Notes: generated by a model not told the origin, from the sequence alone. Positions 1 through 9,821 are shown, numbered from the stretch's first letter. The stretch is DNA of 45,652 nucleotides from JADGHE01 sp035716025 (GCA_035716025.1 DASTKH010000049.1:1-45652), one strand, 5' to 3'. Translations and numbers: made by a program.

Positions 1-1
1 A

Positions 2-1306
2 GTGCTTTCGGCCGTGGTGGATGCCGGCTACACGACGCCCACCCCCATCCAGGCGGGCGCCATCCCCCACGCCGTTCTCGGCAAGGACATTCTGGGGATC
101 GCCCAGACCGGAACCGGCAAGACGGCGGCCTTCGTGCTGCCGATGATCACCAAGCTCGAGAAAGGGCGCGCGCGGGCCCGCATGCCGCGCACGCTGATCC
201 TCGAGCCGACGCGCGAACTCGCGGCGCAAGTGGCCGAACAGTTCGCCAAATACGGGGTCAACCACAAGCTCAGCGTCGCACTCCTCATCGGCGGCGTTTC
301 CTTCGACAATCAGGACATGAAGTTGACGCGCGGCGTGGACGTCCTGATCGCCACGCCGGGCCGTCTTCTCGATCATACGGAGCGCGGCCGCCTTCTTCTG
401 AACGGGGTCGAGCTTCTCGTGATCGACGAAGCCGACCGGATGCTCGACATGGGGTTCATTCCCGACATCGAGCGAATCGGCAAGCTCGTGCCGTTCACGC
501 GTCAGACGCTCTTCTTCACCGCCACCATGCCGACCGAGATCCAGCGCGTGGCGGACACCTTCCTTCACAATCCGGTACGCATCGAAGTTTCGCGCCCGGC
601 GACCACGGCCGCTACGGTGCAGCAGATGCTGGTGGCTTCGTCCGCCGACCCGGCGGCCAAGCGCGCCACCCTGCGACGCCTGCTGCACACATCCGAAGGC
701 TTCAAGAACGCGATCATCTTCTGCAACCGCAAACGCGAGGTCGCGGTGCTGCATCGCTCGCTGCGCCGCCACGGATTTGAGGCCGTGGCGCTGCACGGGG
801 ACATGGATCAGCCCGCCCGGATGGCCGCGCTCGACCAGTTCCGCCGCGGCGAGGCGACTCTGCTGGTTGCGTCCGACGTCGCGGCACGCGGGCTTGACAT
901 TCCGGACGTGAGCCACGTCGTCAATTTCGACGTGCCGCATCACCCGGACGACTATGTCCACCGTGTCGGCCGGACGGGCCGCGCCGGAAGGCTCGGCACG
1001 GCCCTGACCCTTGTCAGCCCCGCCGACCGCAAGGCCGTCGAGGCGATCGAGAAGCTCACCGGACAACAGATTCCCTGGAGCGGCCCAAAGCTTGCCGCCG
1101 ACAGCGAAGAGCGGAGCGAGCCGCGCCGCGAGCGCGGCAACGGCCACCGCCGGGCGCGTCCCGGCGCCCGCGACCCGCAGCCTGGCGGCAAGGTCGCGCG
1201 GCTCGACGAGGCGCGCTCGCGCAGGCGCTCCGAGGAGCCCGCCGAGCCGGCAGGGCTCGACCACCTCCCGGCCTTTCTGCTGCGCCCGGTGCGCGTCAAA
1301 GCGTGA
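2..1306 (+). CDS. rhlE: DEAD-box ATP-dependent RNA helicase, RhlE-like (5' end cut off)
   Basis: ATP-dependent RNA helicase of the DEAD-box family, expected to remodel RNA duplexes during ribosome assembly or mRNA decay. The reading frame is open at the window edge: the first visible codons already lie in the Q-motif region (PTPIQ), so the true start lies upstream and the GTG at base 2 is not a start. Visible motifs in order are AQTGTGKT (Walker A), PTRELA, TPGR, DEAD within VIDEADRML, TAT (in place of SAT), and HRVGRTGR (motif VI), giving both RecA-like lobes. The last 90 or so residues are a basic, Arg-rich tail typical of RNA-binding extensions and low in complexity. The stop is TGA. RhlE is the closest family by eye, but other alphaproteobacterial DEAD-box paralogues cannot be excluded. 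Confidence 0.93.
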   Translation: MLSAVVDAGYTTPTPIQAGAIPHAVLGKDILGIAQTGTGKTAAFVLPMITKLEKGRARARMPRTLILEPTRELAAQVAEQFAKYGVNHKLSVALLIGGVSFDNQDMKLTRGVDVLIATPGRLLDHTERGRLLLNGVELLVIDEADRMLDMGFIPDIERIGKLVPFTRQTLFFTATMPTEIQRVADTFLHNPVRIEVSRPATTAATVQQMLVASSADPAAKRATLRRLLHTSEGFKNAIIFCNRKREVAVLHRSLRRHGFEAVALHGDMDQPARMAALDQFRRGEATLLVASDVAARGLDIPDVSHVVNFDVPHHPDDYVHRVGRTGRAGRLGTALTLVSPADRKAVEAIEKLTGQQIPWSGPKLAADSEERSEPRRERGNGHRRARPGARDPQPGGKVARLDEARSRRRSEEPAEPAGLDHLPAFLLRPVRVKA

Positions 1307-1496
1307 CCCGCACCGATTGACGCAGGTTTCCCCGGTCCGCCCTCCCGAGGGCCGGCGACGGGCCCGGGCGGGGGCGCCGGGGAGCAAGCATTTACCCGCT
1401 ATTCAACCCTCGCCTTCTAATCTTCCTTGGTCGAACGAAAACGTCACTCCCGCGCGCAGGCGGCGCCGCGGGACTTTGTGCTTGGCGGAGAAGGGC

Positions 1497-2555
1497 ATGG
1501 GGGCAAGCGACGACGAACACCATCGCACGATGGCTTTCGCCGATATTGCGCTCGGCCAGATCAAGGCCTTGCGGCAGTCCGCCGAGCCGCGCAATTACGA
1601 GGTCTGGTATCATTACGCCACGGGATACAACCCTTCGCTGAACAAGGCGATCAACGAGACGATCGAGCGCAAGGGCAATATCGACTCGGCCGATCTCGAC
1701 GCCATCCGCCAGCAGTTCCTTGCCTCGAGCCGCCTCGACCAGAAGATCGACGCCCTCGGCGCCAAGGTCGCGGGAGAGATCGACGAAATCGTCGGCGCGG
1801 TGGGCAGTGCCATGGGCTCCGCCTCGACCTATGGCAAGACGCTCGCCAATGCCACGATGCAGATCGGCCACGTGAAGGACGGGAACGCCCTGCGCGCCAT
1901 CGTTGAAAACCTGCTCGCGACCACGGAGGAAATGCAGCGCACCAACCGCGCGCTCGAGGAGCGGCTCAAGGCATCGCGGAAGGAAATCGAGGACCTGCAG
2001 GAAAATTTGGAGGCGGTGCGGCACGAGAGCCTGACCGATCCGTTGACCTCCCTCGCAAACCGAAAATATTTCGACGAGGCGCTGGTCAGGGCCATGGCCG
2101 ATGCCGCGATGCGGCAGAGTCCGCTCTCGCTCGCGATGATCGACATCGATCATTTCAAGGTCTTCAACGACACTTACGGCCATCTGACCGGAGACCAGGT
2201 GCTGCGGCTCGTCGCCCAGTGCATCAAGCAGAACGTTAAGGGACAGGACACCGCCGCCCGCTATGGCGGCGAGGAATTCGCCGTGATTCTCCCTGATACG
2301 ACCGTGCCGCAGGGGACGCGGGTCGCCGACCACATCCGCCGCACCGTGATGACGAAGGAACTGATGCGGCTTTCGACGAACGAAAGCCTCGGGCGCGTTA
2401 CCGTCTCCATCGGAGTCGCCGGATGGCGGCCGGGCGAGACGGCGCAATCCCTAATCGAACGCGCCGACGCCTGCCTCTATGCCGCAAAACGCGCTGGGCG
2501 CAATCGGGTCGTCGCCGACGGTTGCGCGCCGCCGGTGCCGGCCAAGGTCGCCTGA
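1497..2555 (+). CDS. Diguanylate cyclase (GGDEF domain)
   Basis: Synthesises cyclic di-GMP from two GTP. The ATG at 1497 follows a good ribosome binding site (GGAG at 1487-1490, six bases upstream) and gives 352 residues; the same frame is open further upstream but only as a GC-rich overlap with the helicase gene. The N-terminal half starts with a conserved alphaproteobacterial segment (YEVWYHYATGYNP) followed by a predicted coiled coil around residues 140-180 that would support dimerisation. The C-terminal GGDEF domain has the active-site loop GGEEF at residues 257-261. The product-inhibition I-site, normally RxxD five residues before the loop, reads KGQD (248-251), so feedback inhibition may be weakened. 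No transmembrane segment is evident, so a cytosolic enzyme is likely. It is convergent with sufA. Confidence 0.92.
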   Translation: MGASDDEHHRTMAFADIALGQIKALRQSAEPRNYEVWYHYATGYNPSLNKAINETIERKGNIDSADLDAIRQQFLASSRLDQKIDALGAKVAGEIDEIVGAVGSAMGSASTYGKTLANATMQIGHVKDGNALRAIVENLLATTEEMQRTNRALEERLKASRKEIEDLQENLEAVRHESLTDPLTSLANRKYFDEALVRAMADAAMRQSPLSLAMIDIDHFKVFNDTYGHLTGDQVLRLVAQCIKQNVKGQDTAARYGGEEFAVILPDTTVPQGTRVADHIRRTVMTKELMRLSTNESLGRVTVSIGVAGWRPGETAQSLIERADACLYAAKRAGRNRVVADGCAPPVPAKVA

Positions 2556-2559
2556 CGGG

Positions 2560-2575
2560 CGTGTCCGAAGACACG
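2560..2575. terminator. Possible small hairpin between convergent gene ends
   Basis: A six-base-pair stem (CGTGTC pairing with GACACG) with a CGAA tetraloop sits in the 27-base gap between the diguanylate cyclase stop and the sufA stop. It has no T-run on either side, so it is at best a weak bidirectional terminator or 3' end stabiliser. Confidence 0.3.
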
Positions 2576-2582
2576 GCGCCGC

Positions 2583-2969
2583 TCAGCGCGCCTCCGCCTC
2601 GGGCGGTGTCTGTGCGGGCGCGAGAGCAAAGGATTCGCCGCACCCGCAGGCCGAAGTCTGGTTGGGGTTGTTGAAAACGAATTGGGCCGAAAGCTTGTCG
2701 ACCTTGTAGTCCATTTCCGTCCCCAGCAGGAACAGGACGGCCCCGGGATCGACGACGACGCGCACGCCCTTATCCTCGACCACCTCGTCGCCGGGGCGGA
2801 TTTCGGTGGCGAAGTCCACCTTGTAGCTCATGCCCGCGCAGCCACCCTTGGTGACTCCCACCCGGATGCCTTCGACCGGCTTTTCAGCCTTGGCGAGGAT
2901 TTCGCGCACGCGCGCGGCGGCAGCCTCGGTCAAGGTCATCACCTGCAATTTGGGACGGGCGCTTGCCAT
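2583..2969 (-). CDS. sufA: Iron-sulfur cluster assembly scaffold/carrier SufA (HesB/IscA family)
   Basis: A-type carrier that receives Fe-S clusters from the SufBCD scaffold and passes them to apoproteins. The 128-residue product has the family's three cysteines: Cys44 in GGCAGMSY and Cys108/Cys110 in the C-terminal CGCGES motif. An Ala/Pro/Glu-rich tail of about 14 residues follows the last motif and is not part of the fold. It is the last gene of the leftward suf operon, 64 bases after sufT. ErpA or IscA would be alternative names from sequence alone; the operon position makes SufA the best choice. Confidence 0.92.
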   Translation of the reverse strand: MASARPKLQVMTLTEAAAARVREILAKAEKPVEGIRVGVTKGGCAGMSYKVDFATEIRPGDEVVEDKGVRVVVDPGAVLFLLGTEMDYKVDKLSAQFVFNNPNQTSACGCGESFALAPAQTPPEAEAR

Positions 2970-3033
2970 GACCTTCTGTCCGTTCAGTGGGCGTTGCCTA
3001 ACATAGGAACCGGCGGCCGAAGAAAAAGGTCGG

Positions 3034-3438
3034 TCACCACATATTCAGGACCGCGCGGGCCTCATCCGACATGCGGCTCGGATCCCACGGCGGGTCCCAC
3101 ACCACGTTCACCTTCACTTCGCCGACACCCGGAACGCTGCTCACGGCGTTTTCCACCATCATCGGCAGTTCCTGGGCGGAGGGGCAATTCGGAGTCGTGA
3201 GCGTCATGTCGACGGTGGTGGTCCGGTCGTCGGCGATGTCGACCCGATAGATCAGCCCGAGCTCGTAGATGTCGGCGGGGATTTCCGGGTCGTAGACCGT
3301 CTTGAGCGCCGCCACGATGTCGTCCGTAAGGCGCGCAAGCTCCGCCTCAGACAGCGCGGAACCGCCGGTCTGCCCGGCCGCGGATACCGAAGCCGAAGCC
3401 TGCTCGGTCGGCTTCTGGTCGATGACGTCGTCCCTCAT
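3034..3438 (-). CDS. sufT: SUF system protein SufT (MIP18/DUF59 family)
   Basis: Small DUF59/MIP18-like protein that helps Fe-S cluster maturation; in the alphaproteobacterial suf operon this position is usually held by SufT. The 134-residue product begins with a flexible 35-residue leader, then the domain: VYDPEIP, IYELGLIY, LTTPNCPSAQ with its conserved cysteine, and VWDPPW. The ATG overlaps the sufS stop in the arrangement ATGA (3435-3438), so translation is coupled. An open frame continues upstream without a better start. The fold and position are clear; the exact biochemical role of the family is still only partly known. Confidence 0.9.
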   Translation of the reverse strand: MRDDVIDQKPTEQASASVSAAGQTGGSALSEAELARLTDDIVAALKTVYDPEIPADIYELGLIYRVDIADDRTTTVDMTLTTPNCPSAQELPMMVENAVSSVPGVGEVKVNVVWDPPWDPSRMSDEARAVLNMW

Positions 3439-4679
3439 GCGAACAAATCCTGGGCTTTCGAGAGCGCAAGCGCAAGGGCATCGACCTCCTCGCGCGTGTT
3501 GTAGAGCGCAAAAGACGCCCGGCAGGTCGCGGTTACGCCATAACGGGCGAGGAGCGGCATCGTGCAATGCGTGCCCGCCCGCACCGCGACGCCGGAACGG
3601 TCGATGACGGTCGCAACGTCGTGCGGATGGGCGCCCTTCAGCTCGAAGGACACGATGGCTCCCTTGTCCCGCCCCTTGCCGATGATCCGCAGCGAATTGA
3701 TCTCGCCGAGCCGCTCGTGCGCGTAGCGCAGCACCGCACTTTCGTGCGCCCGGATGCGCGGCTTTCCGATCGACTGCACGTAATCGATCGCCGCCGCAAG
3801 GCCGATCGCCTGCACGATGGCCGGCGTTCCCGCCTCGAACTTGTGCGGTGGATCGCCATAGGTGACCCGGTCCTCGAACACTTCGCGGATCATCTCGCCG
3901 CCCCCGTTGAACGGCGGCATGGCGGCCAGATGCGTGTGCTTTCCGTAGAGCACCCCAATGCCGGTCGGTCCATACAGCTTGTGGCCGGTGAAGACGTAGA
4001 AATCGCAATCGATGTCGCGAACGTCGACGTCGAGATGCACGGCCGCCTGACTGCCGTCGATCAGCACCGGGATGCCCCGCGCATGCGCCGCCCGCACCAC
4101 CTCCTTTACCGGCACAATCGTCCCGAGCACGTTGGACATATGGGTGATCGCGACGAGCTTCGTCTTCTCGGTCAGAAGCTTCTCGAACTCCTCCGGCAGG
4201 AAATTGCCGTCGTCGTCGACCGGCGCCCATTTGATCACTGCGCCCTGCCGCTCACGCAGGAAATGCCAGGGGACGATGTTCGAGTGGTGCTCCATAATCG
4301 AGAGCACGATCTCGTCCCCGGCGCGGATCCGCTCGCGGCCGAAAGTGTACGCGACGAGATTGATCGCCTCGGTGGCGTTGCGGGTGAAGACGATCTCCTC
4401 CGCCCTTGCCGCATTGAGGAAACCGCGAACCGTTTCGCGCGCAGCCTCGTAAGCTTCCGTTGCCGCATTCGCGAGGTAATGCAGTCCCCGGTGCACGTTG
4501 GCGTATTCGCTCGTATAGGCCCGCTCCATCCGCTCGAGCACCGCCCGCGGCTTCTGCGCGGACGCGGCATTGTCGAGATACACCAGCTTCTTGCCGTAGA
4601 CCTTGAGCGCCAGCGCCGGAAAATCCGCGCGGATGCGCTGGACGTCGTAGGCTCCGTCGCGGACGGCGGGATGCGTCAT
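3435..4679 (-). CDS. sufS: Cysteine desulfurase SufS (group II)
   Basis: Pyridoxal-phosphate enzyme that takes sulfur from L-cysteine and hands it as persulfide to the SUF scaffold. From the ATG at 4679 the protein has 414 residues, normal for SufS. PLP lysine is Lys234 in TGHKLYGPTG; the active-site cysteine is Cys372 in RAGTHCTMP, the group II signature. An in-frame extension beyond 4679 exists but runs into sufD and lacks family similarity. The start overlaps the sufD stop as ATGA (4676-4679) and the stop overlaps sufT, so three genes are translationally coupled. No SufE gene is visible in the window. Confidence 0.95.
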   Translation of the reverse strand: MTHPAVRDGAYDVQRIRADFPALALKVYGKKLVYLDNAASAQKPRAVLERMERAYTSEYANVHRGLHYLANAATEAYEAARETVRGFLNAARAEEIVFTRNATEAINLVAYTFGRERIRAGDEIVLSIMEHHSNIVPWHFLRERQGAVIKWAPVDDDGNFLPEEFEKLLTEKTKLVAITHMSNVLGTIVPVKEVVRAAHARGIPVLIDGSQAAVHLDVDVRDIDCDFYVFTGHKLYGPTGIGVLYGKHTHLAAMPPFNGGGEMIREVFEDRVTYGDPPHKFEAGTPAIVQAIGLAAAIDYVQSIGKPRIRAHESAVLRYAHERLGEINSLRIIGKGRDKGAIVSFELKGAHPHDVATVIDRSGVAVRAGTHCTMPLLARYGVTATCRASFALYNTREEVDALALALSKAQDLFA

Positions 4680-6010
4680 GGCTTGTTTCCGTTTCCGCCT
4701 CTCGCCTCGAGCCACCGCTGCGCCACGCCGGCGAGAGCTTCCCGCAGACCGTCGTGCTGCACGGCTTCGATCGCTTCGCCGGCAAAGGACTGGATCAGCA
4801 AAGCTTCCGCTTCCTTCTGCGGAATACCTCGGGATTTCAGATAGAACAGCAGATCCTCGTCGAGGGCGCCCGCCGTCGCGCCGTGGCCGCACTGCACGTC
4901 GTCGGCAAAGATTTCGAGCTCGGGCTTGTTGTCCGCCTCCGCCTCCTCCGAAAGCAACAGCGCATTGGAGGTCATTTTGGCGTCGGTCTTCTGCGCGCCC
5001 TTGCGGACGATGATCTTGCCCTGGAAGACGGCGCGCGCGCGCTCGTCGAGAACCGACTTGAACCTTTCGCGGCTTTCACACCCGCCAACCGCGTGCTCCA
5101 CGACCATCGTCGTATCCACATGCTGGCGGCCGCGCAGCAAAGTGGCGCCGCTCACGGCGAGTTCGGTGCCCTCTCCGGCGAGCTGCAGGAAAAGCTGGTT
5201 ACGCGTTATGCCGCCCCCGACCGTCAGGGCGAATTCGTGCAAATGCGCCTCTTTGCCCATGCGCGCCATGACGGTCGAAAGATGCAAGGCGCTCTCGCCC
5301 TCGCGCCCGAGCCTTGCATGTTCCACGCGCGCGCGGTCGCCGACGACCAATTCCAGCGCGGTGTTGACCTGATAATCGAGACCCGGCGGTCCTTCGTAGG
5401 ATTCGAAAATCGTCGCCGCCCCCCCTTCCCCCACGATCACCTGCGAGCGAGAGAAGACGGCCGCGGCCTCCCGGCCGGCGAAGACGTTCACGATATGAAT
5501 GGGCCGTTCGATCCGCACGTGCGGCGCAATCGCGATCACGGCGCCGTCCGTCATGAAAGCCGTATTGAGCGCGACGACAATGTCGTTCGTCGGCACCGTT
5601 TTTCCGAGACCGACGACCGCCGGGTCGGATGCGAGCAGCGCCTGCGCCAGCGGAACGATGGCCAAGCCGGGTTCGAGATCCGTCGTCTCGGAGAGAAGCG
5701 GCTCGAAAACGCCATTGACCAGCACGATCCGCCGCGCATCGAGGTTCGCAAACCGCGCGGCATCCTTCGCCTCGGCGAGCGCGGCGGCATCCGCCTTGTC
5801 GGCGATCGGCTTTGCTTCGCGCATCAGGGCACGAAGATCGGTGTACTTCCATTCCTCGACACGCCGGTGCGGCAACCCCGCCGCCTCGAACAGCTTCAAG
5901 GCATGGGCGCGTTCTTCCCGTGCGCCGGGCAACTTGTCGCGGCGCGATTCGAAGGCGGCGAGCAAAGCGAGCTCCGCCTGGGTGCGCATGGGCCTGATTT
6001 CCGCATTCAT
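4676..6010 (-). CDS. sufD: Fe-S cluster assembly protein SufD
   Basis: Component of the SufBC2D scaffold, paralogous to SufB and needed for iron entry and complex stability. The 444-residue product shows the SufD plan: a helical N-terminus containing RRVEEWKYTDLRALM, a central right-handed beta-helix region, and the conserved C-terminal segment with KTDAKMTSNALLLSEEAEADNKPELEIFADDVQCGHGATAG split across the window coordinates 4850-4990. The start ATG at 6010 lies 22 bases after the sufC stop. Its stop overlaps the sufS start. Members of the family vary strongly in the N-terminal half, so the C-terminal half carries the assignment. Confidence 0.94.
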   Translation of the reverse strand: MNAEIRPMRTQAELALLAAFESRRDKLPGAREERAHALKLFEAAGLPHRRVEEWKYTDLRALMREAKPIADKADAAALAEAKDAARFANLDARRIVLVNGVFEPLLSETTDLEPGLAIVPLAQALLASDPAVVGLGKTVPTNDIVVALNTAFMTDGAVIAIAPHVRIERPIHIVNVFAGREAAAVFSRSQVIVGEGGAATIFESYEGPPGLDYQVNTALELVVGDRARVEHARLGREGESALHLSTVMARMGKEAHLHEFALTVGGGITRNQLFLQLAGEGTELAVSGATLLRGRQHVDTTMVVEHAVGGCESRERFKSVLDERARAVFQGKIIVRKGAQKTDAKMTSNALLLSEEAEADNKPELEIFADDVQCGHGATAGALDEDLLFYLKSRGIPQKEAEALLIQSFAGEAIEAVQHDGLREALAGVAQRWLEARGGNGNKP

Positions 6011-6031
6011 GGCCGATCTCCGCCCGGCGCC

Positions 6032-6787
<756 letters not shown>

Positions 6788-6898
6788 TCGCGCGTCCTAT
6801 GACATTCTCACTGAGACCGACCGTCGCTGCGGGAAGCCGCATGCAGGGCGGCGCAAAATCGGGTTCGGCTACGCACCCAGCCCGGCGCGGGGCACGAC

Positions 6899-8398
6899 TC
6901 AGCCCACGCTGCCTTCGAGCGAGATCGAGATCAGCTTCTGCGCCTCGACCGCAAATTCCATTGGCAGCTGCTGTAGCACGTCCTTCACGAAGCCGTTGAC
7001 CACCAAGGCGGTCGCCTCCTCGGCCGACATGCCGCGCTGCCGGCAGTAGAAGAGCATATCTTCGGAGATCTTCGAGGTGGTGGCCTCATGTTCAAACACG
7101 GCCGAGGCGTTCTTCGCCTCGATATAGGGGACCGTGTGCGCGCCGCACTGATCGCCGATGAGCAGCGAATCGCAGTTCGTGAAATTGCGGGCGTTGGTCG
7201 CCTTGCGGTGCGCGGACACGAGCCCGCGATACGTGTTCTGCGAACGGCCGGCCGCGATGCCCTTGGAAATGATGCGGCTCGTCGTGTTCTTGCCGAGATG
7301 CAGCATCTTGGTACCCGAATCGACCTGCTGATAGCCGTTCGAGATCGCGATCGAATAAAATTCGCCGCGCGAATTGTCGCCGCGCAGAATGCAGCTCGGA
7401 TATTTCCAGGTGATCGCCGAACCGGTTTCGACCTGGGTCCAGGAAATTTTCGAATTGGCGCCGCGGCAATCGCCGCGCTTGGTCACGAAATTGTAGATGC
7501 CACCCCGGCCTTCGGCATCGCCGGGGTACCAGTTCTGCACGGTCGAATACTTGATTTCCGCGTCCTCGAGCGCGACGAGTTCGACGACGGCGGCATGCAG
7601 CTGATTTTCGTCGCGCATCGGCGCCGTGCAGCCTTCGAGATAGCTCACATAGGCGCCCTTGTCGGCGATGATCAGCGTGCGCTCGAACTGGCCGGTGTTC
7701 TTCTCATTGATGCGGAAATAGGTGGACAGCTCCATCGGGCAGCGCACGCCCGGCGGCACATAGACGAACGAGCCGTCGGAAAACACCGCCGAGTTGAGGG
7801 TCGCGAAGAAATTGTCGGTGATCGGCACGACCGATCCGATATATTGACGCACCAGTTCAGGGTGTTCGCGCAGCGCCTCGGAGATCGGCATGAAGATCAC
7901 GCCGGCCTTCCGCAGTTCTTCTTTGAAGGTGGTGGCGACCGAAACCGAGTCGAACACCGCATCGACCGCGACGCGCGCTCCGCCGTCTGTCTGCCCATCC
8001 ACCCCCTCGCGCACCACGCCGGCGAGGATCTCCTGCTCGCGCAGGGGAATGCCAAGCTTTTCATAGGTGCGCAGAATCTCGGGATCGACCTCGTCGAGCG
8101 ACTTCGGCGGGGAGAACTTCTTCGGCGCCGCATAGTAATAAAGGTCCTGGTAGTCGATCGGCGCGTATTCGGCGCGCGCCCAATGCGGCTCGCGCATCGT
8201 CAACCAGCGGCGATAGGCTTCGAGCCGCCATTCGAGCATCCAGGCGGGCTCACCCTTTTTCGCCGAAATGAAGCGGATAACGTCTTCGCTGAGACCCTTC
8301 GGGGCCTTCTCGGATTCGATTGGGGTCTCGAACCCGTACTTGTACTGGTCGACGTCGATCCGTCGAACCTGTTCGACGGTCTCCTGGACGGCCGGCAT
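6899..8398 (-). CDS. sufB: Fe-S cluster assembly scaffold protein SufB
   Basis: Core scaffold subunit on which Fe-S clusters are built in the SufBC2D complex. The ATG at 8398 (protein MPAVQETVEQ...) is preceded by a strong GGAGGG ribosome binding site about six bases upstream, so I prefer it over the in-frame ATG at 8422; this gives 499 residues. Conserved stretches include FSDGSFVYVPPGVRCP, MLHLGKNTTSRIISKG, GRSQNTYRG and CDSLLIGDQCGAHTVPY. The protein ends close to the usual SufB C-terminus. It lies 84 bases downstream of the nifS-like sufS2. Confidence 0.96.
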   Translation of the reverse strand: MPAVQETVEQVRRIDVDQYKYGFETPIESEKAPKGLSEDVIRFISAKKGEPAWMLEWRLEAYRRWLTMREPHWARAEYAPIDYQDLYYYAAPKKFSPPKSLDEVDPEILRTYEKLGIPLREQEILAGVVREGVDGQTDGGARVAVDAVFDSVSVATTFKEELRKAGVIFMPISEALREHPELVRQYIGSVVPITDNFFATLNSAVFSDGSFVYVPPGVRCPMELSTYFRINEKNTGQFERTLIIADKGAYVSYLEGCTAPMRDENQLHAAVVELVALEDAEIKYSTVQNWYPGDAEGRGGIYNFVTKRGDCRGANSKISWTQVETGSAITWKYPSCILRGDNSRGEFYSIAISNGYQQVDSGTKMLHLGKNTTSRIISKGIAAGRSQNTYRGLVSAHRKATNARNFTNCDSLLIGDQCGAHTVPYIEAKNASAVFEHEATTSKISEDMLFYCRQRGMSAEEATALVVNGFVKDVLQQLPMEFAVEAQKLISISLEGSVG

Positions 8399-8482
8399 TG
8401 TTTCCCTCCACAGCGGTTTCAAGGACCGCGGGTTGGATGATCAGAATGGGTGCGCGCCGAAATCCTCCGATTCCCAACGCAG

Positions 8483-9652
8483 TCAGGCTGCGATTTCCGC
8501 CTGCCTCTTAAGTAATGTCCTAACGCACGTTCTCCAAGCCTCCAAGAAGCGATCGATCTCCTCGGCGGTCGTCGCATAGCCGGTGCTGACGCGGATCGCC
8601 CCGCGCGCGAGGCGCGCGGGAACGCCCATCGCGGCCAGCACGTGCGAGGGGGCGACCTTGCCGGACGAGCAGGCGGCGCCGGAGGAAACCGCAACGCCCT
8701 CAAGATCGAGAGCAATTAAGGCCGTCTCGGCCTTGAGGCCGGCAAGAGCAAACAGGGTGGTGTTGACCAGCCGCTCGACCCGCTCGCCGAAAATCACGGT
8801 TTCGGGAGCGATCGCCTTGAGACCGCGCTCGAGCCGCCCGCGCAGGGCCGCCGCATGCGCGCGTTCCGCCTCGGCCTGCGCACGGGCTTCGGCCGCCGCC
8901 GCGCCGAAGCCGGCAATGGCCGCGACATTCTCGGTGCCGGCCCGGTATCCCCGCTCCTGCCCGCCGCCTCGGAGAAGCGGTTCTGCGATGTGAAGCGACT
9001 CGTCCTGCAGGACGAGCGCGCCCACGCCTTGCGGCCCACCGAGCTTGTGACTCGAAATTGTCAGAAGATCGACTCCTAAGGTGCCGAGATCCAAGGAAAT
9101 CCGTCCCGCCGCCTGGACCGCGTCAACATGCAGCAAGCCGCCCGCCTCATGCACCAGGCTTGCCGCCTCGCGCAAGGGTTGAACGACCCCGGTTTCGTTA
9201 TTGGCGGCCATCAGAGAGACCAGGGGCCGGCCGCCGCGCCGTAGCCGATCGGAAAGGTCCGCCAGATCCACCCGCCCGTCCGGACCGGCCGCCACGGTTT
9301 CCCGCTTTTCGGCTGGGAACCGCCCTCCGGCGAGCACGGAAGCATGCTCGATCGCGCTCACAAGAAGCCGGTCGCGCGGCGCCGGATCGCGCGCGGAAAA
9401 CCAGCCCGGCGAAAGGGCGAGCGCATTGGCCTCTGTCCCGCCTGACGTGAAGATCACCTGCCGGGGATCGACCCCCAGGAGGGTCGCAACCGCAGCGCGC
9501 GCCTCCTCGACGATCCGGCGCGCCATCCGTCCGCGGGCATGGACCGAGGAGGGGTTCCCCGTCTGGGCGAGCGCCTCCAGCATCGCGCTGCGCGCGGCCG
9601 GACGGATCGGCGCCGTCGCATTCCAGTCCAGATAGGCGGTGGTGGCGTTCAT
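8483..9652 (-). CDS. sufS2: Cysteine desulfurase, NifS/IscS-like (group I), first gene of suf operon
   Basis: PLP-dependent cysteine desulfurase of group I. From the ATG at 9652 the protein has 389 residues. It begins with the family's AYLDWNATAP, has the PLP lysine at Lys203 (SSHKLGG) and the catalytic Cys328 in SSGAACSSGK. The frame stays open another 31 codons upstream (to 9745), but that stretch resembles no desulfurase N-terminus and the ATG fits the family start. It is the first gene after the Irr-controlled promoter, so the operon carries two desulfurases of different groups, an arrangement known in Hyphomicrobiales suf operons. Whether both feed SufBCD, or this one serves other sulfur-needing pathways, cannot be told from sequence. 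Confidence 0.92.
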   Translation of the reverse strand: MNATTAYLDWNATAPIRPAARSAMLEALAQTGNPSSVHARGRMARRIVEEARAAVATLLGVDPRQVIFTSGGTEANALALSPGWFSARDPAPRDRLLVSAIEHASVLAGGRFPAEKRETVAAGPDGRVDLADLSDRLRRGGRPLVSLMAANNETGVVQPLREAASLVHEAGGLLHVDAVQAAGRISLDLGTLGVDLLTISSHKLGGPQGVGALVLQDESLHIAEPLLRGGGQERGYRAGTENVAAIAGFGAAAAEARAQAEAERAHAAALRGRLERGLKAIAPETVIFGERVERLVNTTLFALAGLKAETALIALDLEGVAVSSGAACSSGKVAPSHVLAAMGVPARLARGAIRVSTGYATTAEEIDRFLEAWRTCVRTLLKRQAEIAA

Positions 9653-9770
9653 TGTTTGAATGTCGTCGCCGAAAGCATCATCGGACTTGCTTTTTGCCGG
9701 GGAAGACGTGCTATGAACGGTCCTCGCCCCCATATTTTCCGGCAAACAAACCCGCGACAGGGTCGGGCGC

Positions 9771-9797
9771 TAGAATTTAGAACTATTCTAAATTCTA
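9771..9797. promoter_or_regulatory. Irr box (iron control element), perfect 12-bp inverted repeat
   Basis: The left arm TAGAATTTAGAA is followed by a 3-base centre CTA and the exact reverse complement of the arm. The inner part matches the ICE/Irr-box pattern TTTAGAA-N3-TTCTAAA described for the Fur-family regulator Irr in Rhizobiales. It sits about 120 bases upstream of sufS2 and about 80 bases upstream of the divergent hydrolase gene. Its right arm contains the -10 element of the suf promoter, so Irr binding would be expected to block transcription when iron is scarce or heme status demands it. Confidence 0.85.
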
Positions 9798-9821
9798 CTC
9801 CGCGCCCGCGAGCCTCGTCAA
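9792..9821 (-). promoter_or_regulatory. Sigma-70-type promoter of the suf operon
   Basis: Read on the minus strand, TTGACG (9821-9816) and TAGAAT (9797-9792) are spaced by 18 bases, a good -35/-10 pair. The -10 lies inside the Irr box. Transcription would start near 9785, leaving a leader of about 130 bases before sufS2. Confidence 0.6.
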
